Source of the DNA: Hepsetus odoe
Lineage: Eukaryota > Chordata > Actinopteri > Characiformes > Hepsetidae
NCBI GenBank assembly: GCA_017165825.1
Contig: CM029386.1
Span: 21,462,425-21,526,424, forward strand
Length of the DNA: 64,000 nt
Reading direction: 5' to 3'
The notes below the pieces were generated by a model. The model had not been told where the DNA came from. It worked only from the letters and a program-made list of their open reading frames with translations, and made no database searches. The stretch's first letter is position 1; every line of letters begins with the position of its first letter. Position numbers and translations under genes: made by a program. Below, one piece after another: positions 29,643 through 42,849 of the stretch.

Positions 29643-30055
29643 CTAAGATGTTCCCTCGTGTTTGGAGACACAAGGTTTTGTTATATTTCCAAAAGAAAGG
29701 TACTGAAGATCCACCACAAGGACAGTGTTTGTCCCTGAAAGTTCTGTGATCATGTGCTGAATGTCCTTCAGTTTCTCAGAGCAACCGCCAAAGAACACGT
29801 CCTTTGTTTGCTCGCGTCCTTCACACTCTGTATTAAGCCTCTGATTTTCTCTTTCACACATTTTCTGAAGCTCTCCAAGTTCTTTTCTGCAGTCGTTTCT
29901 GTCCAGATCGCTTGTTCATCGGCTCTGTACCTGACTTTTTAGTAATTCACTCTAAAAGCAGGTCTTTTTGGGTGACAGGGTTGAGGTTTCCTGATCATTT
30001 TTCTCACAGCCAGGCTGGAGTTTCTGTGGTTTTTCTTTACTGGCAGCGTCCTGGA
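29643..30055 (-). pseudogene. Coding-like minus-strand remnant, unknown
   Basis: Two minus-strand pieces look protein-like: about 30,055-29,940, a Lys/Glu/Pro-rich stretch (SKEKPQKLQPGCEKND), and about 29,910-29,643, a charged coiled-coil-like stretch (CRKELGELQKMCERENQRLN). A stop and a frame change separate them. I do not recognise the protein; a chance open frame is possible. Confidence 0.25.
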
Positions 30056-31003
30056 GAGTCTTAGAAAGTCAGAAATCTAAATGTAAGATGCATTCAGACA
30101 AAAACATATTTAAGGCAAATCCCAAAACGTCAGAAAAGGAAGGCACGCAGGTGGGATTCACTCTTTCATTTCTGCTCGGTTCACCTACGCATGGCAGCGG
30201 CAGGTTGTGAAGAAGCTGAATGCTTCATGTGTTAGTCATCGCTCTGCAGCAGCGCTGAAAGCCTCTGCAGAACGTGGAGTACAGGTGCTAGAAGTGCTCT
30301 GGATTTCATATTGTCAATTTATGAGACCTTGTAAAGAAATTCCCCAGCCTGCCTGCCCCGCACATCACTAGATCCGCCAAACCTGTTTACCTGCAATTCA
30401 CAATTCACAGGCTTTGCTGAAAAAGTCAACGTCCTCAGTGAAGAAGATGGGGCGGAAACGTCGGTTTTGATCTGTGCGGTTGAATTTACCACCAGTAGCT
30501 CGACGCTAAAGTAAAAAGAGAAATCTTCATTCTAGAGGAAGATCTTTAAGCAAGGTTAAATTGATTAATATTGATTCAGGATATGCAAAATACTATCCCT
30601 TCGCACCAGACAGGACAAGAAAGCACATTTTGAAAACATGCACAGCTTTTAATTTGCTTGTAACGCATGAAGATGAGGTCTAAACATATGAGCAGGTGGA
30701 AAAGCGCTGCTTAAAAAGTCAAAAATATTAACTTTTCAGGCAAATAAAAAAAAAAAAAAAAAACAGCACAAAGAAATCCATCACAAGATCAATTGAAAAA
30801 AAGACCCAATAAAAGAGTCCCGTTGAGACCCAAGCACTGCTCTGACGGGGGCGTGGCTTTGGCTGGAGTGACTCAGGATGCTGACTTGTCTCACCAGCGG
30901 GGACGTGAGTGTTGGATCTTTTATCACATCATATGTTTTCGTGCTGCACACACTAAAAAAGAAAGCTTTCTTCCTGTTGGATCATTTGTTTTCCGAAATA
31001 TCC

Positions 31004-31095
31004 AGCACCCGGGGAGCGGTGACGGGGGCGGTACCTTGCTCACGGGTACCTCAGGGCAACCTACTGGTCCAGGATTCGAGCCCACTAGCTTTCAG
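31004..31095 (-). mobile_element. SINE family B fragment
   Basis: CAGCACCCGGGGAGCGGTGACGGGGGCGGTACCTTGCTC plus GGATTCGAGCCC; the inverted body and B box of family B. Confidence 0.65.
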
Positions 31096-31311
31096 TCCTG
31101 GTCCATAAAAAACTAAACAATTTAGGGAAATCACCGTTGATGTCCTGCAGAAACTTTCAGTGGATTTTGATTTGAGGAAACTGTTTTTGTGGCAAAATAA
31201 CAATATCATACAAATAAAATCAAAGAAACTAACAAAAAACAAATGATTGTGGAGCTTCTCTTCTCTTCTCTTATCTACTGGCATGGCCTTTTTTCTTTTT
31301 TCACTTTTCAG

Positions 31312-31436
31312 AAAAGAAACAAGGGAAGCTGTTGGAAGAGTCCTCCTCCAGAGTTGTTGAGGAACAGGAGAGTAGTTCCACTCTGAAGGGTGAAGACATC
31401 CAGGCCCTGGCCATCAAACCTGAACACCTGGAAAAG
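31312..31436 (+). CDS. mycbpap: mycbpap exon a
   Basis: Reads KKQGKLLEESSSRVVEEQES and then LKGEDIQALAIKPEHLEK. The GEDIQALAIK motif matches the conserved N-terminal part of MYCBPAP. The acceptor is TTCACTTTTCAG and the donor GTAGAC. It begins with two bases of a split codon, so an upstream coding exon exists but was not recognised. Confidence 0.88.
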
Positions 31437-34400
31437 GTAGACAGACTCTATTATTATTGTTGTCGTTGTTATTGTTGTTGTTATGTTATTGCTATTTGAT
31501 TTTAATATTATTATTATTATAGTTATTATCATCATCATCATTATTAGTATTATTGTTCATATTATTATCATCATCATTATTGTTGTTGTTGTTGTTGTTG
31601 TTATCCACACTGTTTTGGAAAAGTTTGTGTGGAGTGTACTGTGCAAATATCTGGAGTCGCCCCTCATCTTTTCATGGCTGAACAAACCAAAAACAATCGA
31701 ACTTCTCAGGTACAGAGACTGGACTGAAAATGAGAGACAACAACACTGTCCTTCAGGAAGATCTGGAGAACTGCTCAGGTACAGAGATTGGACTAAAAAT
31801 GAGAGACAACAACACTGTCCTTCAGGAAGATCTGGAGAACTACTCCTCAACAACACATTAAATTTAAGAAAGTCTGACTCTTTCTGGAGAATTGAGGGGC
31901 TCCAGACTTTTACACAGTTTGTGATTTTTATTCCTCTCACTTCGTGTATCTCAGCTCAGGACGCCCCAGCCTCCTAAAGGTTCCCAGAGGCCCCGTGTGA
32001 CAACCTGCGTTCTAGTCCGAAAAACACGCCCCCGTGATAAAACCAGGACAGGCGTGACGGTTACTGTGGCGAGACCCCTCCCACAGGATGCTCCACAGAA
32101 ACCACTGGACTACACAGGTAGGAGGGACTCTGGTGACCCCTTTGGCCAAACTGTAAACAGCTGCCTGGCCCAAGAGTCGAGTTTGTCTTGTTGTCTCGAC
32201 TGAAATATTCTCTTATTCCTCACTCCTCCGTAATCTTCCTTTTTAATCAAACCTTTTCTAAGGTCCTGGAGGCCCACGTTTTGATGCTGAGGGCAAGGTC
32301 CTGCCACACAGCATTCTGGGAAGTCTGGATGATTTTAAGAGAGAGATGGAGGCCAGAGGAGAGGTGGAGGTGAGCGTTTCTCATTTATGGTGTGCATGGT
32401 TTACATCCTTAGACTAAAAAAGAAAACCTAACTGGTTACAGTTGGTCTTCAGCGCTCCACCACCCTGCCACCTGCCAGAATTTAGTTCAGAATGGAATCC
32501 TTTCAATTACTTAATATAGGGTGGCAGTGGTCCAGTGGTAGGATGCTTGCCTATGGATCTATGGCTCAAGAGTTCCCAGGTTCGAATCCCACCTCCAGCA
32601 CTACCACCACTGGGTCCCTGAGCAAGACCCTTAACCCTGAGTTGCTCCATGGGGACTGTCCCCTGTAATTAGGGTATGAAAGTCGCTCTGGATAAGAGCA
32701 TCTGCTAAATGCTGTAAATGTAATATTTCAACCCCATATAATCTAAACAAAACCTATTTTAAAAAGCATTAACGCAGTGCTGGTGTAGTGTTTAGTGTCT
32801 AGGTCCCAGGATCATGGATCAAAATCCCAGACCAGTAGGTTGCATTGAGTTTCCCTCAATCAAGGTACCGTCCCCATTAATGCGACCCGGGTGCTGGATA
32901 TGGCCGCCTCCTGCTGTACTGACTGTGTGTTGGTTAAACTCAGAGAAGCGTTTGTTTGTGGTTCACGGCGTGCTGTGTGTTCACAGTAATGTATAGTCAC
33001 TTTCACTTTCATATATGATGCATTTTTTTTTCCGTTGTTAGCTAGAAAAAGTGAAAGTGAAACACCAAAACGAACCCCAACCTATAGCTTAGTTTTTCAC
33101 AAATGTATGTCGTGTTTGAAAATTAACCCTAACCCTAGAACCTCAGAAGTTCTCCCTCTCTTTCAGCTCGTCAAGCGAATTCCTGATGTCAAGACACACC
33201 TCCCTGAGGAAGATGGAGGACAGAAGAATGAGGAGAAGGAAGAAACACACATGAAGGATGGATGGGACGTTCAGGGCCACGCCCTCCAGCACTGGAACCA
33301 TCACATGGCAGAGAGACGCAGACAACAAAACTTCATCTCCGGTGAGTTCCGCTTCAGCGCTTCATTACAGTTTGAAAGGCAGAAAGAGAGGAATGTGCGA
33401 TTGAGAAGAGACAACATGATATTGAATCAAGCTTCCAGTCTCTCACGAGCCACCAAGAGCCAACAATAGGAGACCAATGGTGTCCAGTTGAAGAAAACTA
33501 TATAAGTGGTTCCTTATTAAAGATCCTTATTAAAATAGTTAAACAGAACCTGAAAGGGAGTCATACTGTTGCAGAGCCTTGTATTAAATACAGTCTTTTT
33601 ATGCTGAGGGTGAGATTTTTAATCCTCATCCGGGCCACATGGTAACTTTCTTGTCTTTCTTTTCAGATTTCAATATAATATATAATATAATATAATATAA
33701 TATAATGAGACCAGCTATGTTGTACGGGCTGGAGGCGGCAGCACTGATGAAAAGACCGGAGGCAGAGCTGGAGGTGTCAGAGTTAAAGATGCTGAGAGTT
33801 TCGTTGGGTGTGACGAGGATGGACAGGATTAGAAATGAGTATATTAGAGGGACAGATCAGGTTGGACATTTTGGAGAAGTTAGAGAAGGAATGTTGCGTT
33901 GGTTTGGACATGTCCAGAGAGGAGACGAGGATTATATTGGAAGGAGGATGTTGAAGATGGAGCTGCCAGGAAAGAGGAGAAGAGGAAGACCAAAGAGCAG
34001 GTTTATGGACGTGGTGAGAGAGGACATGCAGGTGGTCGGTTTGAGGAAGGAAGGAAGATGAGGACCGGAAGAAATGGAGATAGTTGTTCCACTGTGGCGA
34101 CACCTAAATGTATATAATAGAATAGAATAGAATATTAAACAGCAACTAATACTAAAGTGACTTAAATAAAAAAGGTAATAAATATAGAATGTATTATTTT
34201 TTTATTGAAGTGTTGTGCAAAAGTCTTGAGCCCACAATGTCTTCACATTTTTCACATTTTTTTCATAGACTTTCTTATATTTGTAATTTATTTTTGAGGA
34301 ACAGTTCTCCAGATCTTCCTGAAGGACAGTGTTGTTGTCTCTCATTTTCAGTCCAGTCTCTGTACCTGAGCAGTTCTCCAGATCTTCCTGAAGGACAGTG

Positions 34401-34953
34401 TTGTTGTCTCTCATGTTCAGTCCAGTCTCTGTACCTGAGCAGTTCTCCAGATCTTCCTGAAGGACAGTGTTGTTGTCTCTCGTGTTCAGTCCAGTCTCTG
34501 TACCTGAGCAGTTCTCCAGATCTTCCTGGTCTTTGGTTTTGGCCACCAAAACTGGAACGTAATAAGCAATATAATAACTTTAGAACATTTCCATCCATTC
34601 AGGAACATAAAAGACGGATTCTGTGTTGAAATTATTTCCAAAAATTCAAAGGAAAGTAACTGCTGAAGCCTCTCGACCTTGCACAGTTATGAAAGTGAGC
34701 TTATTTGCAGCAGAGCGGTTAGAAGCACCTTTTCAGGATTCAGGTGGAGAGAATGAACCCAGAAGCTCCTCCACGCTCTGATAAAACACCCTCGTCTCAT
34801 TGCAGTTGCATAAAGGTGTTCGAGGCCATGTGGGCTGCGGGATACGCGTTGCATAACTTACTGATCATTCTCACCGTGTACCATCGGTCGGCCTGCCCTG
34901 TTTGGAGATACGGTAATGAGTCAGATGATTACTGAAGTCAAGGGTAATCCCTC

Positions 34954-34988
<35 letters not shown>

Positions 34989-36391
34989 TCCTACGCAACG
35001 CTTTGCCTCTTCACACGAGTGTGAGAAGCTTGACATAACACGTCCACTATCTGGCACACGCTGCAGCGTGAATCATTCTCCGATGGGCTGTCGTGCTGTC
35101 CACCACTTTTCTGACAGCAGTAAGAGACACTTAGCTAGGACCGCTGCACATCCCCGAAACAAACTCGCAGCAGACGTGTTAAAAGTGCTGAAAAAATCAG
35201 AAACACGAATGTTTTTCTCCCCCAGCTACGACATTCAGCAGACGATACGGTTCAAGCTGCTTGTCTCGAACGTACAAGATCCAAGTACAAACTGCAGTGT
35301 GTCCCTGAATCAATCCATTAAATAAAAACGTCCACACGCAGCAGAACAGAGGAAGGACGAAGAATAAAGTAAACCAATCACACGAAATGTATCTCGATCT
35401 GCACACAAAAAGCAGTTCCAACCCCAACAGGGGTAAAAGGAAGGAGGGGCAAACAAACAAGAGGAGGGGCAGGTCATGATCCGGGTGGCGTACATCAAAA
35501 GTGCTGGCTGGTGCCTGTGAAAAAAGAGAATGAGAGAGAGAGAAAGAAAAGAAAAGGAAACAAAACAATGAAACGACTGAAAGAATTTTACAGGCAAACG
35601 CTCTCCATGGTGCTGAATTTATGCTGATGTTATAGTGGGTTTCAGGATATAATCTCAGTATAATCTCTGTATATATGTATATATTTACATCATCCATCCC
35701 TCCATCCATCCAGCCATCTTCAGAGCTACCTGTGATTTAAACCTAAATCAGTGCACTGTCCACATATAAAGAAGACTACAAATCCCATAATTCATTGCAC
35801 GTTTCCTTTGTGTGGTGTTTCAGAGCTGCTGCACAAGCCGGTGAAGGATCTGCTGATGAACCAGTCGAACACCTTCCGAGAGATCCAGGAGCAGAGAGAG
35901 CTCATCAGCAGAGGTCTACCTGCCCTTCACCACGGACATGTGATTATCAGTTTTTTGTTTTTGTTTTTTGTTTTTTTTTCAGTAAAACACAATTTAATCA
36001 CCAGTTCCTTTCGCTCAGCACGCTCGGAGGAGAAATACTAATGTTTAAAAACACAGAATGTGCGCCCTGGTGGCTGGGTAAAAAGGCTGCTTTTTAGAAT
36101 AATTGGGCCTTGACTGGCTTTCAGAATTCATTCGATGCTCTTCTCTTTGGTTTAAGAGCTGAAAGGCAAAGCATGAAAGAGTTATTTCATTCTGCTTTTA
36201 TGTAAGAGTGTGAGTATGGCTGGGCTTTGTCCTTCTCCATGTCTGCTGATATCTCAGGCTGGGTGCCCTGATTTTGGCGTAAGAGGCTCAGTAAATGTGG
36301 CTGTACCGCACTCGTTTATCACCATCGATGTGAAGTGGCTTCTCTTTGTGTTTCAGGCTCAATAAAGCTGTAATTACAGTGTACTGACATC

Positions 36392-36455
<64 letters not shown>

Positions 36456-38900
36456 GGGCCTATGTGGGCAGGAGTTCTGGAGCTTTCTCAGCGCTTGGCG
36501 ATTTAGCTGAGCGGAATTATAGCCACCCTGACCCAGACGGAGAGAGGCAACCCGCAACCCATCACACACATCACTCAGCCACCTAGCACACGCCTGGAGT
36601 CAGGTACACATTCACATACACACACACACACAAAGGTCTGATCCAAAAGACTGTTTGCGTTTATATTTTGATCATTAAATGTCTATAAATATATTTTTTG
36701 TGTAGGTAACATGTTGTCCGACGGGCTCTGTGAGTCGAGCCTGGAGTCGCAGTGAGCACCTGAGGCATCTCCAGCACGAACTCAGAGACATACTGACAGA
36801 GCTGGACTTCAACCAGCCAGTGAGACACACACACACACACACACATACACACACACATAATGAAAGTGAAAAAAGTGAAAGTGACTACCCTTGTCATTGC
36901 GAGGTCACGGCACAGCACACATGAACCACAACGCAAATTGGACTCTCTGTGACAACACCCATGCACACTCAAACCCGTGCAGCAGTGGGCAGCTATCGAA
37001 AGCGCCCAGTGAGCAGTGATGGGGACGGTACCTTGCTCAAGGCACCCTCAGGGCAACTCTATTGGGAAGGGGTTTGAACCCCGATCCTCCGGGATCATGG
37101 GCTAACGCCTCTAACCGCTAGGCCACCGCTGCCCCGATAATACATACATATAATACACAGTTATATACATAGTCAAATGTAAGCATCTGGAATGTTAGGC
37201 GTCTTGCCCAAGACTGGTGTCGTAGACCTGTTACCCCGGTGAGGGTGGAAACAGCGCCGTAGCTGCCCCCACCTTGGGCTGCAGGCTGGGATTTTATAAT
37301 CTAAATAACATAGTCCAGTAGTGAATAACCAACCTTAGGCCTCAAGACAAAAAATGAGAAAACCAATGAGCAGATCAAAGCCACGCCCAGCCCGAAACAC
37401 AGCCTCCGGTTGGTCCGTAGATTCAGTCCACTAAAGCGATCATCAGTGGTGGCTATCAACCATGCTAACGACATTTAAGTGTTCTCTAGTTGTACGAGGA
37501 GTATGAGAAAGTTTGTCTCCAGCATGCAGCGTTATCCAGAGATTTTGTCGGACGTGCACGTGTCCTTTAATGTCTTATACCACATCGGCGATCTGGGAGG
37601 GTTCAGTCATCTTGTGGGACACAGAAGCTTTTGCAGTGACGTGATGGAAAGGGCAGGTATTGTTCTCCTCCGGGTGAGCGACAGTGTTCAGGTGGTGCTG
37701 CGTTTGTGGCAGAAAGAAGTGCGACTGTCTTCATGTGAATCACAAGCACGTGTCCGCCTTCAGCCTCTCTGTTAGTGGTTTTGTGTGTTTGGGGAGTGAA
37801 CAGGGGATGAGGAGGGAGTGATAGTGGACATGATAGACAGATAAAAAACTGATAGATAGATGGGATGACATACAGATAGATAGATAGATAGATAGATATT
37901 ATTGAGTTGATTACATGAATTAAACTGGAGCAAAAGTTTAAGGGCTCTAAAGATACAAGGTTCTAGATAAAGTGGTTCCACTCAGTATTCAGCATCAGCT
38001 GTAAACAAATCACCTGATCATCTGGAATCATCTACACTGTTTCTTCACTGCTTCATGTCTTAGGTTAGACACTTAGTTCTGCTTGAAGGTTCAGACGTAG
38101 ATCACTGTGTGGATTAACCAACACAGAACTATCAAACTGCTCAGGTACAGAGATTGACTGAACATGAGAGACAAATAACACTGCCCTTCACAGGAAGATC
38201 TGGAGAACTGCCTCAGGTACAGAGACTGGACTGGAATATGAGAGACATCAACACTGTCTCAGAAGATCTGAGAACTGCTCAGGTACAGAGACTGACTGAA
38301 TATGAGAGACAACAACACTGTCCTTCAGAAGATCTGGGAGAACTGCTCAGGTACAGAGACTGGACTGGAATATGAGAGACAACAACACTGTCTCAGGAAG
38401 ATCTGAGAACTGCTCAGTACAGAGACTGACTGAACATGAGACAAATAACACTGTCCTTCAGGAAGATCTGGAGAACTGCTCAGGTACAGAGACTGGACTG
38501 AACATGAGAGACAACAACACTGTCCTTCAGGAAGATCTGGAGAACTGCTCAGGTACAGAGACTGTACTGAAAATGAGATACAACACTGTCCTTCAGGAAG
38601 ATCTGGAGAACTGTCCCTCAACAAGACATTAAAGATACCATAAAGTCTGAAAGCGAAATATGAAGAAATAAGGGGATGAAAGCTTTAGCAAGATATATTT
38701 GCTCTGTTAAGCTTATAGACACACACACACACACAGTGTAGCTGACAATATGTTTAGCGCATTCGGATCACACACTGTACACACAGGACAGCTTTTTGCA
38801 TCGCATGTGCTAATTAGCAGCACTTAGCACATTTTAGGTTTCAATAATTTCTCTCTCTCTCTCTGTCTCTCTCTCTATCACTCTTTCTCTTTCTCTATCA

Positions 38901-38940
<40 letters not shown>

Positions 38941-38949
38941 ATCACTCTT

Positions 38950-38981
<32 letters not shown>

Positions 38982-39053
38982 ACTCTCAATCACATAAAAG
39001 TGACTATTCTTGTTGTGAAACAGCACAGTACACACTGAACCACAACTTAATTA

Positions 39054-39086
<33 letters not shown>

Positions 39087-42000
39087 CAGCAGGGAGCAGC
39101 ATTCGGAATTGAAAGTGCCCAGGGAGCAGTGATGGGGATGGTACCTTGCTCAAGGGGTACCTCACGGTCTGGTATTCAAACTCCCTGGGGCCAGCTCCCT
39201 AAGCACTAGGTCACCGCTGTGTCCTGGATTACAGGTTGAAACGGAAGAGACAGATGAATAAAATCTAGACAGGTTATTATGTGGCCACTCAGACTCTCAG
39301 AGCCCTTCCTGTCTTTACCAGAGAGCAGTAAATGATAAAGAGACAGCAGGACGATAAAGGGAGAGTGGACAATGAAAAGAGGAGCAGCACTCTGAGCGAT
39401 AGAGGGATGTGAATGATAGAAAAAAGAAACCGTCAGACTGGAAGGAACCAGCACAGAGAGCAGCACAGAGGATGAGAGAGAACTGTATACTAAATCACAC
39501 TGAGAGGGAACATCTGGAGAGCAGCACACTGAATCATACTGAGAGAGGAAACATCTGGAGAGCAGCACACTAAATGATAGATAGGAAACATCTGGAGAGT
39601 AGCACACTGAATGATGGAGAGGAAACATCTGGAGAGCAATCTACTGAATGATAGAGAGGAAACATCTGGAGAGCAGCACACTGAGTGATAGATGGAGAGG
39701 GAACATCTGGAGGGCAGCACACTGAGTGATAGATGGAGAGGGAACATCTGGAGGGCAGCACACTGAGTGATAGATGGAGAGGGAACATCTGGAGAGCAGC
39801 TCACTGAGTGATAGATGGAGAGGGAACATCTGGAGGGCAGCACACTGAGTGATAGATGGAGAGGGAACATCTGGAGAGCAGCACACTGAGTGATAGATGG
39901 ATTTTGACAGGAGTTGCTAAATGAACACACAGGCCTACAGACTGATTCTGGATCTGCTCCTAGCTGTTTAAGTTCCATCACAAAGGCTCTTGCTCCTTCT
40001 CCTTCACTACAGTCATCTCAGGAACATCGTCTGTCATCACCATCCCTTCACACAAGACTCTCAGTCCAAACTCTTCTCATTCTTGGCGTTCGTTTCCTTT
40101 TCAGTGCATGTAACTCAGTGTTCATGTAAAGCTCTCATTAAAAAGTTGCACACTTAAATGATTTTGACAGAAATTGGTGCAATTGTGAAGTTAGATATTT
40201 ACATTTATATCAATTTAAATCATTTCCCAGTGAATGTCCCCTCTTTCTTCCCTGTCAGGAAATGGAGGGTTTGGAGGTGGTGGGCTCCTGTCGGCCCTTG
40301 GTTCTGCCAGGGGCGCCATCCCCCCTCCTGGAGGAGAAAGATCAGCATAATGAGGAAGAGGAGGAGAGCATGAACGGAGAGCACAAAGAGAACGAGTAGC
40401 TGTTTGTTTTTGAGTGTATTTATGATTTATCTGTGGGCGGAAGAGCACGGCATGCACTAATTCCTCTTGCATTGTGTTTGACTCACTAAAGAGACCCCCT
40501 GGCACTTTATGATGATGTCATGTTAGATGTGGAGCTGCTTCCTGCATTGAGGATTTGCGGAGAACTGGCCCGATGGACTGGCAGTGCTACGTCTCGCCAG
40601 GTGTGTGTGTGTGTGTGTGTGTGTTGAAGAGATGCCAGGACCAATTAAGTCAATCATGGTGATGAGCCCAAGCTGTAGGGAGCCTCTCAGCACGTCTCGT
40701 AAAACCTTTGATTGAAGGAGGAACAATTTGTTGCGGCTCCAGGGAATAACTGTTGTTGTTTTAAGTTCTTGGCTCTGTCGTCCTCAGCTCGCTCATTAGG
40801 TTCTCTGTTTACATCCTGCGGGGAAATCGCTTTCACAACATTCAGAAAACACGTCCGAACGACGGCACGTCCAGATCAGAAACCAGGGATCCAACCTGGC
40901 TCTGAAAACTAGAGGGAAAACCATTCAAACGACATGGGTTCACAGGGAGGTAGTGAGACCAGCTAGGTTATACGGGTTGGAGCTGATGAAAAGACAAGAG
41001 GTGGAGGTGGCAGAGTTCAAGATGCCAAGGTGTGTGTCAGGAGCGTATTAGAGAGACAGCTCAGGTTGGACGATTAAAGAGGCCAGCGTTGGTGTGGACA
41101 CGTGCAGAGGAGAGACGAGGAGCATATCAGGAGAAGGACTTCTTCATGTCTTCTCTCACCACCTATAAACCTCCTCTTTGGTCTTTCTACTTCTCTTTCC
41201 TGGCAGCTCCATCTTCAACATCCTCCTCCCGATATAATCCTCGTCTCTCCTCTGGACATGTCCACACCAACACAACCTTGCTTCTCTAACTTTGTCTCCA
41301 AAACATCCAACCTGTGCTGTCCCTCGAATATACTAATTTCTAATCCAAAACATTTGCAATACCTGTTAAAAGAAAAAATCTTTCGATGTGTGTGTGTGTG
41401 TGTGTGTGTGGTGCAGGGGGAAGTGGGCGTGTCCGTGCGGTTGATGCTGGAGACTGCGGTGGGGGAGAGTATGTGTTCTCACCTGGAGCTGAAGAACGAG
41501 GGCAGCACAGCCATCTATTACAGCTGGAACAGACTGGCACTTCCACAGAGCTTCACTGAGGCCAGAGCTCAGAGACACACTCAACACTTCTACTTTAACA
41601 CAGACACAGGTACACACACACACACTTACCCGAAGGGGAGCCAATGATCCCGCTTGTGGGTCAACTACCACCTCACCTCATCTTGAGGGTCAAACAACCA
41701 TAAGTGTGACCTGTTTAGCGTCAGGCAAGCAAAGCTCACGTTTCCTCACTCGAGCATGAGAATGAGCAGAACATTTCAGAAAATCTAGAGATATTTTTTT
41801 TGCAGTCACTCGAGACCAAAATTATGTTATACTGGATGCATAAGGTCCTCGGTCCAGCCTCCTGAAGTCCTAACAAATGGGTGAGATCTTGCCTGGAACT
41901 GATTTTAACCATTTAACCATTTTTTAAAGAACAGTATGGAATGAAGTGATGCTTGCAGACATGAAATTAAAATAAAAGTTAAAATATATAAAAAAAGGTA

Positions 42001-42793
42001 ACACGATGCAAGAACTTCAGTTATTTATTTATTTTTGAATGATTTACCAGCTCAGCCCAGAAACCCTTACATTTCGGAAAAAAAAACATTATTTTGAGGA
42101 ACAGGAAGCAGAATTTGCAGAATTGACACCAGGAATGGGGCCGATGAAGCAAAGAGCAGTAAATATTAAGCTATTAAAAGCTGACGTCTTCATCCTGTAC
42201 ACAAGTTAAACTTAATGTTTGTCCTGAGCGAGTAAAGGTGTAAATGAGTATTTGTCTATATATAGACAGACAGACAGATAATATAGTTCATAGTTTATAA
42301 ATTAACAAGGATTCCCAGCAGATCGTTGTCCTGAGCATCACACTGCCTCCGCTGGCTTCCCCTAACCCTGAGGCCATCTCTTCTCCAGACAAGCGACGCC
42401 ACCGCATCCCGTGGTCCACATCATGAGAAAAGCATGTCATGTCATTTTGCCTTTTTCCTCACTTTCATGTGCTCACGTGTCCCATGTCCAGAGTAGACTG
42501 GGCTGCAATGTGTCTTCTGACACCTTTCTATCCATCCCATCAACCTTTTCAGCCGTTTGTGCTTCAGCTTTCTTCAGTGAGACCAGGAGAGCAAGCCTCT
42601 ACTATTAGGAACTATCTATTACTAATCACTGTGTACCAAGAACATCCAACAAGAACTGTCCTGCTGGAGAACGTGTGAAGCAGACGTCACAGTTCTTGCC
42701 TCTCGGATCCTTACATTTCCATATTTTTCCTGATACCAACACACCATCTTCAAGGATCTACTGTTCGCTTGTTGACTCATGGATCAGATGACA

Positions 42794-42849
<56 letters not shown>

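Noticed and set aside
24001..31311. Search for C3 exons 27 onward
   Set aside because: No segment on either strand matched the remaining thioester-domain, CUB, MG8 or C345C sequences.
32519..32620. tRNA-like boxes (GGTTCGAATCCCACC)
   Set aside because: Part of dispersed SINEs with shared bodies; no cloverleaf supported as a real tRNA gene.
33124..33138. AACCCTAACCCTAG, telomere-like
   Set aside because: Only two units; too short to mean a telomeric insertion.
37479..37775. A 98-codon plus-strand ORF in a mycbpap intron
   Set aside because: No recognised motif, no splice logic, and it does not fit the phases of adjacent mycbpap exons.
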